Below, piece after piece: positions 1 through 9,210 of a DNA stretch of 64,000 bases. How positions within the stretch are numbered: the first letter of the stretch is position 1; each line of letters starts with the position of its first letter. This DNA is from Persicimonas caeni (lineage in GTDB: Bacteria; Myxococcota_A; Bradymonadia; Bradymonadales; Bradymonadaceae): contig NZ_CP041186.1 of NCBI RefSeq assembly GCF_006517175.1, positions 2,569,001-2,633,000 of the forward strand. The letters run 5' to 3'. The position numbers and the translations under genes were made by a program. The notes beneath the pieces were generated by a model. That model was not told the DNA's origin. It worked only from the letters and a program-made list of their open reading frames with translations, and ran no database searches.

Positions 1-545
1 CCCCAACGCTCCAAGAGCCAGTGGTCGAAGACCGAGTCGACCGCGATGGCCAACTGGATCAGAAAGTCGATGGACAGGTCGGTGCGCACCCGGCCGAACT
101 CGCGTCCGCGCTCGAGCAGTTCACGCATGACCTGCTTTCCCCACTCCATCGTCTCGGCGCCGGGCGCCTCGGGATCGTTGGGCTCCATGACCTGATGGAA
201 GCTCTTGGCCAGCCGGATATACAGCTCGTTGTTGCGAAGCTGGTCGAGCGAGCGCCGGCTGTAGTCCTGCAGGTACTCCCAGAAGTTCTCGGCGGTGATC
301 GCGTCGACGTCGAACCCGCCGGTCATGGCGAGCATGCGCTCGGTAGCGTAGCGCAGGGTGGTGTCGAACAGGTCACGCTTGTCCTCGAAGTAGTAGTACA
401 TCGAGCCTTTGCTGATGCCGGCCTTCTGGATGATCTGGTTGATCGAGGCGGCCTCGTAGCCCTTCTCGCCGAACTCCTCGGCGGCGGCGTCGAGGATTTG
501 GCCCTGCTTGTCAGGGTCCAGGTTGTCGAATCGGGACGTTGCCAT
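1..545 (-). CDS. TetR/AcrR-family transcriptional regulator (C-terminus cut by window edge)
   Basis: Reading leftward from an ATG at 545, the protein begins MATSRFDNLDPDKQGQILDA and shows a canonical TetR N-terminal helix-turn-helix: an EFGEKGYEAASINQII helix, then KAGISKGSMYYYFEDKRDLF, the hallmark recognition-helix segment. About 181 residues are visible and the frame runs off the left edge, so the ligand-binding domain is nearly but not certainly complete. TetR proteins usually repress their own gene and a neighbour when no ligand is bound. The leader upstream of the ATG carries a phased repeat array ending in a perfect palindrome, a plausible operator. The next gene upstream on the same strand is an aldehyde dehydrogenase, but about 360 bp of repeat DNA separate them, so a shared transcript is unlikely. 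The ligand is unknown. Confidence 0.93.
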   Translation of the reverse strand, partial: MATSRFDNLDPDKQGQILDAAAEEFGEKGYEAASINQIIQKAGISKGSMYYYFEDKRDLFDTTLRYATERMLAMTGGFDVDAITAENFWEYLQDYSRRSLDQLRNNELYIRLAKSFHQVMEPNDPEAPGAETMEWGKQVMRELLERGREFGRVRTDLSIDFLIQLAIAVDSVFDHWLLERW

Positions 546-549
546 CTTG

Positions 550-633
550 GGTAGACCTCATGGTTAGACTTTCGAGTTGGACCAGCCAGTTAGACCTTAG
601 GGTTAGACTGACAGGTTAGACCAGCTGGTCTAA
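550..633. promoter_or_regulatory. 13-bp phased GTTAGAC array ending in an 18-bp palindrome (candidate TetR operator)
   Basis: GTTAGAC occurs at 563, 589, 602 and 615, with GTTGGAC at 576 and a weaker GGTAGAC at 550, giving an exact 13-bp spacing. The last copy is mirrored by GTCTAA at 628-633, forming the perfect palindrome TTAGACCAGCTGGTCTAA at 616-633. The array sits immediately upstream of the start of the TetR gene. Arrangement and palindrome are read directly; operator function is inferred from the position. Confidence 0.6.
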
Positions 634-699
634 AGGCGACGATACAGAGATATTCGGGGGTGTCAAGCAATGAAAATCGAAGGGTTTGAAAAAGCGAGG

Positions 700-850
700 G
701 TCTCCTCTCCGCCTGCAGCGAAGCGGAAGGAAGGAGAGGATTAAGGAGAGGCGTCCTCTTCCACGTAGCGTAGCGAAGTGGAGGAGGACTCAGGAGGAGG
801 CCCCTCCCTGTGCTCCCTCTCCACTACGCTGACGCTTCGTGGAAAGGGAC
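700..850. repeat. Dispersed intergenic repeat (copy 1) with an adjoining inverted partial copy
   Basis: Positions 700-808 closely match 57622-57732 over about 110 bp, sharing gtctcctctcc, gaaggagaggaYtaaggagag, tccacgYagcgtagcgaag and aggagaggcccYt-like blocks. Positions about 812-850 (ccctctccactacgc, gcttcgtggaaaggga) are the reverse complement of the repeat's middle part. The stretch from 634 to 908 holds no credible gene, only this compound repeat and the ends of the flanking genes. Confidence 0.7.
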
Positions 851-908
851 GCCCCACCTCGCTCCGCCCCTCGCTATCGCGGGGGAGGAAGATGTCACTC
901 GACTGGAC

Positions 909-2435
<1,527 letters not shown>

Positions 2436-2527
2436 GGTGCGCTCCCGTCTGGCATAGTCTGTAGTCGTGGGACCCTTCCCATAGCAAAACCGGCCGATTT
2501 CGTACACCTTGTTGACGAGGAAGCCGC

Positions 2528-2556
2528 AATAATTGGGTTCTGCGGAAAGCAGTCAA
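2528..2556 (-). promoter_or_regulatory. Possible sigma70-type promoter of the aldehyde dehydrogenase gene
   Basis: Read on the minus strand, TTGACT (2556-2551) and ATTATT (2533-2528) are separated by 17 bp, inside the most AT-rich stretch of the spacer and about 95 bp upstream of the ATG. The -35 box is good and the -10 is poor. From 2557 to 3218 I see no gene: the sequence is mixed and includes a small ACTAGttgCTAGT inverted repeat near 2869. Confidence 0.3.
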
Positions 2557-3218
2557 ATTTTAGAAGAAAATCGAAAATTTTTCTTTCGTCCTTCGAATAC
2601 GAGCGGTCCGGCGCTCGCCCAGTGTTCATGCGGCTCTGCTCGGTCCGAGCAGCACCTTCAACCGCAATTAAGTCAACGAATATCACCAAAAATGCTTTTT
2701 TATTTCCTGAGCTTCCCCACAATCGATGGTGTAGCAGCCACGAGTAGGGCCGGCGGCGAGAATGGGGATTCCCGCCGAACGGCTCATCGAGAGTACGCAC
2801 CGCCACGATGCGGTCGAGGTTGCTCACGCTCGGGGGCGACGTCCCCCGGCGCGGCGAGCAGGCAATTTTACTAGTTGCTAGTTTCTCTATTGGGGGCTCG
2901 CTCGCCGCGCTCTCTTCAATTCACTCGACCAGGCAGGGGGGACTTGCCTGCACGGGCTTCGGCCACTCCGAGGCATGCGCATCTGTGCGCGACTGCCCAC
3001 CGGACGCCACCGAGGCTTCCGCGGCCCCACTCTGCCGCCGACCGGCATCCGCAGCCCTGTGCTCGGCCGGAAGGAGGCTCGATGAGGTAGACGCACGTCC
3101 TCGTCCGTAAGAGAGGAGCAGTAGTGATGTAGTGAAATGTCTGAATACTCACACTTTTGTGCTGCCAGCTTGGGGGAGCTTGCCGTACGTGCAGCACACA
3201 CATGAGGAGAAACACATC

Positions 3219-4928
3219 ATGAAGCTCAAGCTAATTTTTACTGCTTGTTTGACGCTGGGATTGACTGCCAGCGCTTGTGGAAACGTCGACGAGGATGGAG
3301 GGACCTCCTTGCCGACGGCCAACTCTCAGATGGCGCTCAGCGCCGACCTTCTGGGAGGTACCGACGTGGCGGGCTTCAAGTTCAAGCTCACCCGCGTCAA
3401 CTGCAAGACCGGCGACACGGTCCACCCGTACCAAGAGCACAAGGGCTACGCCGACCTCGAAGAGATGTTCTTGCCCGGTGGCAACGAAACCTTCGAGGGG
3501 GGACCGAAGGACGAAGGCTACGACCAGTACTCCAAGCACCACTTCTCGGACTACCTGTTCGAGGTGCCCTACGGCTGCTACGACGTCAAAGCCATCCCGG
3601 TCGACAAACATGGCGACCGCTCCGAGGATTGCGCGGTGGCCGTCAAGCGCAACCAGAAGGCCATTAAACAGGCCTTCACCGAGACGCACCTCATCAGCCA
3701 GTGCCGCGGGGAAGCTCGCCGCACCAGCGACGTGGTCGCCTCGCTGAACCACCCGCCCCAGATCGACGATCTGGACATCGAGAAGTTCATGTGCTCGGGC
3801 GCCGGAGTGCGGGTCTGTGCCACCGCGTCCGACCCGGACAACGACCCGCTTCGCTTCTACTGGAAGGGTCTGGACAACGGCTGCTTTTTGCCGGCACCGA
3901 CCGGTAAGCCGCATTACGATCCGCAGACCGGCAAGACGACTCACTGTGTGACGATTCCGAGCCGGATGGCCGAGACCAAGAACTACAAGGTCGTGGTCAA
4001 AGACCTGGCCTGGAGCGACGACAGCTACAAGCGCGTGCCCATCGAGGATCTGCTCGCCGAACAGGACAACTACCACTCCGACCCGTACGTCAACCCGGAC
4101 GAGTCGCGCGCCGAGCGCCACTTCGTGACCCACTCGATCGACGACTGCATCCCCGGCGCGATGAGCTTCATCGGTCTGACGCTGGGCGCCGATCTCGACG
4201 ACCCGCACGACAAGTGGCCCAACAAGTACAAAGGGATGAGCCGCACGCAAGCGAAGAAGCTGGCGGCCAACGCCGTCGACTTCGTCAACCCCAACGGCTA
4301 CAACGAGCAACCCGACATCCTCATCGTCCAGGACGACAACACCAACGGCGAGGACGAGTTCGAGGCCAAGTTCATCGAGGGGCTGCTCAAAGAGGCGGGC
4401 TTCAAGGACGTCGTGCGCATCGTCGAGCCGCACGACGGGCTGAGCGCCTGGCACCTGGTCGGCTTCGACATCGTCTGGTTCACCAACCCGGGCTACCCGA
4501 TCGACGACGAGAAGACCTACATCAAGCTGCGTCGCTTCCGCGAGAATGGTGGTGGCGTGATCATCTCGGGTGACGACGCCAACCAGAACACCGAGCTCGA
4601 TAGCCCGCTCGACATGTCCTATTTCAGCTTCATGGAGTACCTGGAGGGGCTGCCCAAAGAGATCGCCAACGGCGAGAAGGCCTGCTACAAGCCGGTCGAT
4701 AACTGGGGACAATACGCCTACAAGGTCGAGCTGAAACCGAACACCCCGCTGACCAAGGGGATCTACGACCTGAAATTCCCCTACGCCAACGACATCGACC
4801 GCAACAAGCTGCTCGGCAAAGGCGAGATTCTCGCCGGCTATACCGAGGGCTTGGTCGGCAAGCCGGACTGCCTGAAGTACAAGGTCCCGGTTATCACGGC
4901 GGTGCCGTCACCCCTGACTCTGTACTAA
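3219..4928 (+). CDS. Predicted lipoprotein with a C-terminal Rossmann-like (amidotransferase-like) domain
   Basis: This 569-aa protein is of unknown function. It starts MKLKLIFTACLTLGLTASAC: a basic n-region, a hydrophobic core and a lipobox-like ASAC with Cys 20 as the likely lipidated residue. GAGGAGA lies just upstream of the ATG at 3219, which decides against the longer frame. The first half has Cys pairs and a cadherin/PKD-like linker (NHPPQIDDLDIEKF, TASDPDNDPLRFYW), resembling an extracellular beta-sandwich. The second half (from PDILIVQDDNTNGEDEF through FDIVWFTNPGYPI to GGGVIISGDD) alternates beta strands and helices like ThuA/class I glutamine-amidotransferase-like folds, but no catalytic Cys-His pair is evident. 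It probably sits on the outer face of the cell envelope. It ends opposite the convergent gene at 5097. Confidence 0.8.
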   Translation: MKLKLIFTACLTLGLTASACGNVDEDGGTSLPTANSQMALSADLLGGTDVAGFKFKLTRVNCKTGDTVHPYQEHKGYADLEEMFLPGGNETFEGGPKDEGYDQYSKHHFSDYLFEVPYGCYDVKAIPVDKHGDRSEDCAVAVKRNQKAIKQAFTETHLISQCRGEARRTSDVVASLNHPPQIDDLDIEKFMCSGAGVRVCATASDPDNDPLRFYWKGLDNGCFLPAPTGKPHYDPQTGKTTHCVTIPSRMAETKNYKVVVKDLAWSDDSYKRVPIEDLLAEQDNYHSDPYVNPDESRAERHFVTHSIDDCIPGAMSFIGLTLGADLDDPHDKWPNKYKGMSRTQAKKLAANAVDFVNPNGYNEQPDILIVQDDNTNGEDEFEAKFIEGLLKEAGFKDVVRIVEPHDGLSAWHLVGFDIVWFTNPGYPIDDEKTYIKLRRFRENGGGVIISGDDANQNTELDSPLDMSYFSFMEYLEGLPKEIANGEKACYKPVDNWGQYAYKVELKPNTPLTKGIYDLKFPYANDIDRNKLLGKGEILAGYTEGLVGKPDCLKYKVPVITAVPSPLTLY

Positions 4929-5006
4929 GTGACGGTGATTCCCCTTGTCATACCTCGACTTATGCCAATGCTTGGTAGGTAGTTACCGTCGGGGGTAACA
5001 GACGCT

Positions 5007-5060
5007 GGGCGCGGCAAACGGCTTCGGGGGAGGCCGCATGCCGCGCCCCTTGTCTTTCTT
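5007..5060. terminator. Hairpin between convergent genes
   Basis: GGGCGCGGCA (5007-5016) pairs perfectly with TGCCGCGCCC (5039-5048); the loop contains a smaller CGGC/GCCG stem. A pyrimidine-rich stretch (cttgtctttctt) follows on the plus strand. It sits in the gap between two convergent lipoprotein genes, so it could stop transcription from the left. Confidence 0.5.
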
Positions 5061-5096
5061 GCTTCTACGCCTTCTTGCCTCGTGTCTTTCCCGACT

Positions 5097-7229
5097 TCAA
5101 TCGAGTGACGGCGGCCGCTGGAGCTCGAAGTCGTAGCGGATGGTCTGCACCCCGTCGACCACTTCGGGCTCGACCGCAAAGACCAGCGCGCCGAGTCGCT
5201 GCGTCAGGATGCTCACGTCGAGCGGCTCGAAAAGCGTCGGGTCGAAGACGGTCATCAACGAAAAGAGCGCCACCGGCTCGGCGCGCACCAAGAACGTGTG
5301 CGGCTCGCGCTCCTCACGCTTTGACACCGCGTCGAGTTCGGCCTGACTCGCCTCCTTGGCGAGGCCGTACGAAAAGAACATGAACGGCGTGCCGCCGGTC
5401 TCGCCGAAGTAGTACATCACCGGCGCCGACACCCCGGCGGCCTCCAGCTCGACGAGTTCTCCCTTCACTACCTTGTCGGGCTTGGCCTTGTCTGCGTTCG
5501 CGTCGGATTCTTGCGGAGCGTCCAAATTGGACACCACATCACCGAGCGCGCCGACAAGCCCGTCGGCGAGCTTTTGGCGCTCATCCTCACCAGCCTCCTC
5601 GTCGAGCAGCACCAGGCCGACCAGACGCGGCTGGATACGAAGCCCTCGCATGTCGATGCCCGCGCTGGCGACCTCCAGGCGGCGAAACGCCCGGCGATTC
5701 TCGAAGAGCGGCTCGAGCGAGCCGACGAAATAGTCTTCGAGCATCTTTTCGGTATTCGCAAAGAGCACCGCCAAGCTTCGAGGAACCGACAGGGCAAAGA
5801 AGCTCGGGTCGAAGTCGGCCGCGGCGAACCCCTGCAGGACCGTTTCGGGGTCGGACACGCCGATAAAGCTCTGCCACGCTTTGTCGGTCACCGGCAGCAT
5901 GTCGAGCGACATCGCCAGCCCGCGCTGGTCGACGCCGAGTCCGATGGGCGTCTCGGAGACGGCCAAGCCCTCTTCGTCACCGGCGCCGAACAAGGTGACG
6001 TTGAGCCGGAAAAAGCCGTCGGTCTCGGGACCGGTGAACAACCCGTAGCTCACCCCGGTGAGCTCGCCCGAGGCGAGCGACCAGTTGCGCGCGCTTCGAA
6101 GCGCCTGCTTTACGTTCTCCAAAAAGATCAAGTCACGCTGAGCGACCGCGGCGGCCTCGGCGAATCGAAGCGCCTGCCGGTAGCCGCGCAGTTTGGCATA
6201 ATCGCCTGCGCCGTCCTGATCGGCCGCCACGCCCAGCGCCGGCGTGTCGGGCGAACGCGGCGCGGCCGGACGCCCGCTGTCGATCTTGGTGGCCGCCGCG
6301 GTCAATCGAGCTTTGATCGCCTCCAACGCGGCTTCCTTGGCGTCGCCGATGCTGACTCGCCGCGACAGTTGTCGGGCGACCACGTCGAAGATCGCCAGCT
6401 CCCCGTCGACCCGAAGCATCACCCCCGGCCAATCGGCGTCGAGGTCGTAGAAGATGCGCCGACTCTGCTCGTCGCCCTCGGCCTCGACGGCGAATTGGGC
6501 GTATTCCATACCCACCATCAACTCGTCGATGCTCTCCAGAAACGTCTCCCGCTCGACGATCGGCACCACCACGCGAAAGCCGTGCAGCGGCGCCTGCGCG
6601 GCGACGTCCCCGGCGACCGCGCTGTGCACGCCCTTGGGCAGATCGCCTTGGGCGAGCATCGTCATCGTGGTCAGCGAGTCGAGCAGGTCGTTCTCCTCGG
6701 GAAATTCGAACTCGCCGCGAATCGCCTCCTCGAAGGCGGCGACAAACTCACTGCCGCTCCCCTCGGCGACGGGATAGACGCCCACGTAGATCTCGCGCGA
6801 GGGATCCAAGCCGATCTTCTCCCAGCTTGGCGCCTCCAAGGGGTCCATACCGAACTCGCGGACGATCACGTTCCACTCGCTTTGCGCCTGGGCGACCATC
6901 TGCGCGCCGTTCGGCCCGAACATCGCCGGCTCGGCGAAGAGCCAATCGCGCAGGCCGGCCATCGCCTCGAGCAAGCGGTCGCTACGCGTCCAGAAGACCA
7001 CCGGTGAGTTAGCGGGCAACTCGAGCGCATGCTCCTGCCACGCCTGAGCGCCGGGGCGTACAGGCTGAGTTTGCTCGACAGGCTGCTTGTCCTCGGCGGG
7101 CTCGCCGGTGGTGCAAGCAGGCGCGGCGAAGAGCGCCACCACCAACAGCATCGGCAGCAAAACGTGAGCGACCCCGAGCCGACCCCGTCGCCTCGCCCAG
7201 CCCAAAACATGTTCCTCGACGCGGTGCAT
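5097..7229 (-). CDS. Large predicted lipoprotein of unknown function
   Basis: This 710-aa protein has a long basic n-region (RRRGR), a hydrophobic stretch HVLLPMLLVVALFA and a lipobox-like APAC with Cys 39, followed by a charged low-complexity linker, so it is probably lipid-anchored and exported. The body alternates short beta strands and helices and contains repeated statements of the type 'sets of residues around a substrate-binding beta sheet' (for example SREIYVGVYPV, GFRVVVPIVERETFLESID and VGLVLLDEEAGEDERQKLAD), somewhat reminiscent of DUF3352-like proteins. That resemblance is weak. There are no obvious catalytic motifs. The start at 7229 (ATG CAC CGC) is the only one that keeps the signal sequence. 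It is transcribed alone, divergent from the superoxide dismutase gene. Confidence 0.75.
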   Translation of the reverse strand: MHRVEEHVLGWARRRGRLGVAHVLLPMLLVVALFAAPACTTGEPAEDKQPVEQTQPVRPGAQAWQEHALELPANSPVVFWTRSDRLLEAMAGLRDWLFAEPAMFGPNGAQMVAQAQSEWNVIVREFGMDPLEAPSWEKIGLDPSREIYVGVYPVAEGSGSEFVAAFEEAIRGEFEFPEENDLLDSLTTMTMLAQGDLPKGVHSAVAGDVAAQAPLHGFRVVVPIVERETFLESIDELMVGMEYAQFAVEAEGDEQSRRIFYDLDADWPGVMLRVDGELAIFDVVARQLSRRVSIGDAKEAALEAIKARLTAAATKIDSGRPAAPRSPDTPALGVAADQDGAGDYAKLRGYRQALRFAEAAAVAQRDLIFLENVKQALRSARNWSLASGELTGVSYGLFTGPETDGFFRLNVTLFGAGDEEGLAVSETPIGLGVDQRGLAMSLDMLPVTDKAWQSFIGVSDPETVLQGFAAADFDPSFFALSVPRSLAVLFANTEKMLEDYFVGSLEPLFENRRAFRRLEVASAGIDMRGLRIQPRLVGLVLLDEEAGEDERQKLADGLVGALGDVVSNLDAPQESDANADKAKPDKVVKGELVELEAAGVSAPVMYYFGETGGTPFMFFSYGLAKEASQAELDAVSKREEREPHTFLVRAEPVALFSLMTVFDPTLFEPLDVSILTQRLGALVFAVEPEVVDGVQTIRYDFELQRPPSLD

Positions 7230-7402
7230 TGCATCTCACTTCACAAGAGGGATTGAGTCTGCCTTCAAGGGTAATACCCGGTCGAGGTGCGGCGCAATCT
7301 CACCATTTGGAGGCGTTCTAAACTGGACGCTTGACTCCCGCGATGTGTGTTTTATGTTTCGTGCACAATTTAGCTGCAACAAACTCAACTAGGAGGACTC
7401 AT

Positions 7403-8035
7403 ATGGCTCATTACGGCGAACATACTCTCCCTGATCTTCCCTACGCTTACGACGCTCTCGAGCCGTATATCGACGAGCAGACGATGCGTCTCCACCACGA
7501 CAAGCACCACCAAGGATACGTCAACGGCTTGAACAAAGCCGAGCGTGACCTGGCCGAAGCACGCGAGTCGGGTGATTTCTCGAATATCCGCAACATCCAG
7601 CGTCGCCTGGCCTTCCACGGCTCGGGTCACATCAACCACAAGCTGTTCTGGCTGAACATGTGCTCGCCGGACGACTACAGCGATCCGATCGGCGACCTGG
7701 CCACCCAGATCGAGAAGGACTTCGGTAGCCTCGACAACCTCAAGGCGCAGTTCGGCGCGGCCGCCAAGGCCGTCGAGGGCAGCGGCTGGGGAAGCCTTGT
7801 GTGGCAGCCCGAGGGCGGCTACCTGACCACGGTGGCCTACGAGAACCACCAGAAGCAGTTCGTCAACGGTCAGATCCCGATTCTGCTTCTCGACGTGTGG
7901 GAGCACGCCTACTACCTCAAGTACCAGAACAACCGCGGCAAGTACGTGGACAACTTCTGGAACATCGTCAACTGGGACAACGTCGCGGGGAACTTCGACA
8001 AGGCGAAAGCCTACGAATTCCCGGTGAGCCTCTAA
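7403..8035 (+). CDS. sodA: Superoxide dismutase, Mn/Fe family
   Basis: This 210-aa cytoplasmic enzyme converts superoxide into hydrogen peroxide and oxygen. All family landmarks are present: LHHDKHHQGYVN with the first metal-binding His (block at 31-36), AFHGSGHINHKLFW with the second, and LDVWEHAYYLKYQN with the Asp and last His ligands. The aromatic residues around GSGWGSLVW are also typical. The strong AGGAGG at 7391-7396 fixes the start at 7403. Whether it uses Mn or Fe cannot be settled from motifs alone; GSGWGSLVW and the region before LDVWEHAYY look closer to Mn forms, so the symbol is tentative. It is followed by a strong terminator and appears monocistronic. Confidence 0.96.
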   Translation: MAHYGEHTLPDLPYAYDALEPYIDEQTMRLHHDKHHQGYVNGLNKAERDLAEARESGDFSNIRNIQRRLAFHGSGHINHKLFWLNMCSPDDYSDPIGDLATQIEKDFGSLDNLKAQFGAAAKAVEGSGWGSLVWQPEGGYLTTVAYENHQKQFVNGQIPILLLDVWEHAYYLKYQNNRGKYVDNFWNIVNWDNVAGNFDKAKAYEFPVSL

Positions 8036-8082
8036 GGCACCCGGTTCGGCGCCTGGGCTTCTAGCCTTGGCTCTCAGATCAC

Positions 8083-8119
8083 AAAAACCCCGCGAGGCTT
8101 GTGGCCTCGCGGGGTTTTT
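8083..8119. terminator. Strong bidirectional rho-independent terminator
   Basis: CCCCGCGAGG (8088-8097) pairs perfectly with CCTCGCGGGG (8105-8114) around a 7-nt loop, flanked by AAAAA and TTTTT. It terminates sodA and, on the other strand, the 39-aa gene at 8148-8267. Confidence 0.92.
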
Positions 8120-8147
8120 GTGTTGGTCGTTGGCAGGTTTGGTTGGA

Positions 8148-8267
8148 TCAGCTCGCAAAATCGCGTTGCGACTGGTTATAACTGCCGATGAACAGCGCGG
8201 CGAAGACGGCCAGCACCAACACTGGCGCCACCACGAAAAAGAGCATTCCAAAGTCGATGGTCTCCAT
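8148..8267 (-). CDS. 39-aa predicted single-pass membrane protein
   Basis: The small frame starts with ATG at 8267, preceded on its own strand by GGGGGTGG, and encodes 39 residues beginning METIDFGMLFFVVAPVLVLA. Residues about 8-28 form one uninterrupted hydrophobic helix, followed by a polar tail (SYNQSQRDFAS). It is followed by the bidirectional terminator at 8083-8119, and codon use matches neighbours. The layout (short polar N-terminus, one helix, polar C-terminus) resembles small respiratory-complex or stress-related membrane peptides, but I do not recognise a family. The gene is real if the ribosome-binding site and downstream terminator are taken as support. Confidence 0.5.
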   Translation of the reverse strand: METIDFGMLFFVVAPVLVLAVFAALFIGSYNQSQRDFAS

Positions 8268-8392
8268 ACGAACCACCCCCGATATGCTTTGAGTAGACTT
8301 CGTCGTGAGCTAAGCTGCTTTTTGAATCTTCCAACGTCTACACGCGTCTATTCGTGCAGAAGCTAACCGCTCGTCCTTCGAGGTAAAGCGCC

Positions 8393-9130
8393 ATGAAACG
8401 CACCGCCGCCCTGCTCGCCGCCCTCGCCGTCTTGCTGCTCGCCCCTGCTGCGTTTGCAGAAGATGTCGTCGATACGAAGGACTGGGACGCCCTGTTGAGC
8501 AAGTACGTCGACGGAAAGGGCCAGGTCGACTATGCCGCCTGGCACAAGAGCGCGAAGGACCAAAAGCGCCTCGATCAGTTTTTGGAGAAGGTCGCCACGG
8601 CCAACCCCGATGCCCATCCGGCCAAGGCCCAGCTGGCGTTCTACATCAACGCCTACAACGCCACGGTCATCGACTCGGTGCTCGAGAAATGGCCGGTCAA
8701 GAGCGTGAGGAAAGAAAAGGGCTTCTTCAAGAGCGAAAAGCACCCGATTGCGCGCAAAGAGCGCACCCTCGATGAACTCGAGCACAAGCTCATTCGCCCG
8801 ACCTTCAAAGAGCCTCGCATCCACTTCGTGCTGGTCTGCGCGGCCAAGAGCTGCCCGCGACTTCGCCAGGAGGCGATAACGGAGAAGAACGTCGACAAGA
8901 CCCTCGAAGCCTCTGCACAGGAGTTCATCCCGGCGGCGACGAAAGCCAACGGCAAGACCGTGACCACCAGTCAATTGTTCAATTGGTTCGCCGACGACTT
9001 CAAATCAGACGCCGGCTCGGTGGAGGCGTATCTGGCAAAATACACGTCCGGAAAGACAAAGAAGGTACTCGAGTCGGGCGAGGCAAAGCTGGAGTTCTCG
9101 AATTACGACTGGGCGATCAACGAGCAATAG
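8393..9130 (+). CDS. DUF547 domain protein with signal peptide
   Basis: This 245-aa exported protein has a signal peptide (MKRTAALLAALAVLLLAPAA, cleavage near AFA-ED at about 22). The mature part matches DUF547: an N-terminal helical YVDGKGQVDYAAW segment, FYINAYNA, and the conserved HFVLVCAAKSCPRLR block. The family has no firmly established biochemical role; its conserved Cys and His suggest a thiol-containing pocket. A ribosome-binding site (GAGGTAAA) precedes the ATG at 8393. It is transcribed alone and points toward the convergent HEAT-lipoprotein gene. Confidence 0.88.
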   Translation: MKRTAALLAALAVLLLAPAAFAEDVVDTKDWDALLSKYVDGKGQVDYAAWHKSAKDQKRLDQFLEKVATANPDAHPAKAQLAFYINAYNATVIDSVLEKWPVKSVRKEKGFFKSEKHPIARKERTLDELEHKLIRPTFKEPRIHFVLVCAAKSCPRLRQEAITEKNVDKTLEASAQEFIPAATKANGKTVTTSQLFNWFADDFKSDAGSVEAYLAKYTSGKTKKVLESGEAKLEFSNYDWAINEQ

Positions 9131-9210
9131 CGGGGGCCTTGCAGGCCAGGGGGGCCATCTATTTGGGCAATTAAGGATTTGGGGGTTGCGAATCGCCCGT
9201 TCCTTCCAAC

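Noticed and set aside
2808-3110. Short plus-strand frames before the 3219 lipoprotein gene
   Set aside because: No ribosome-binding site, odd residue composition, and overlapping alternative frames of equal length.
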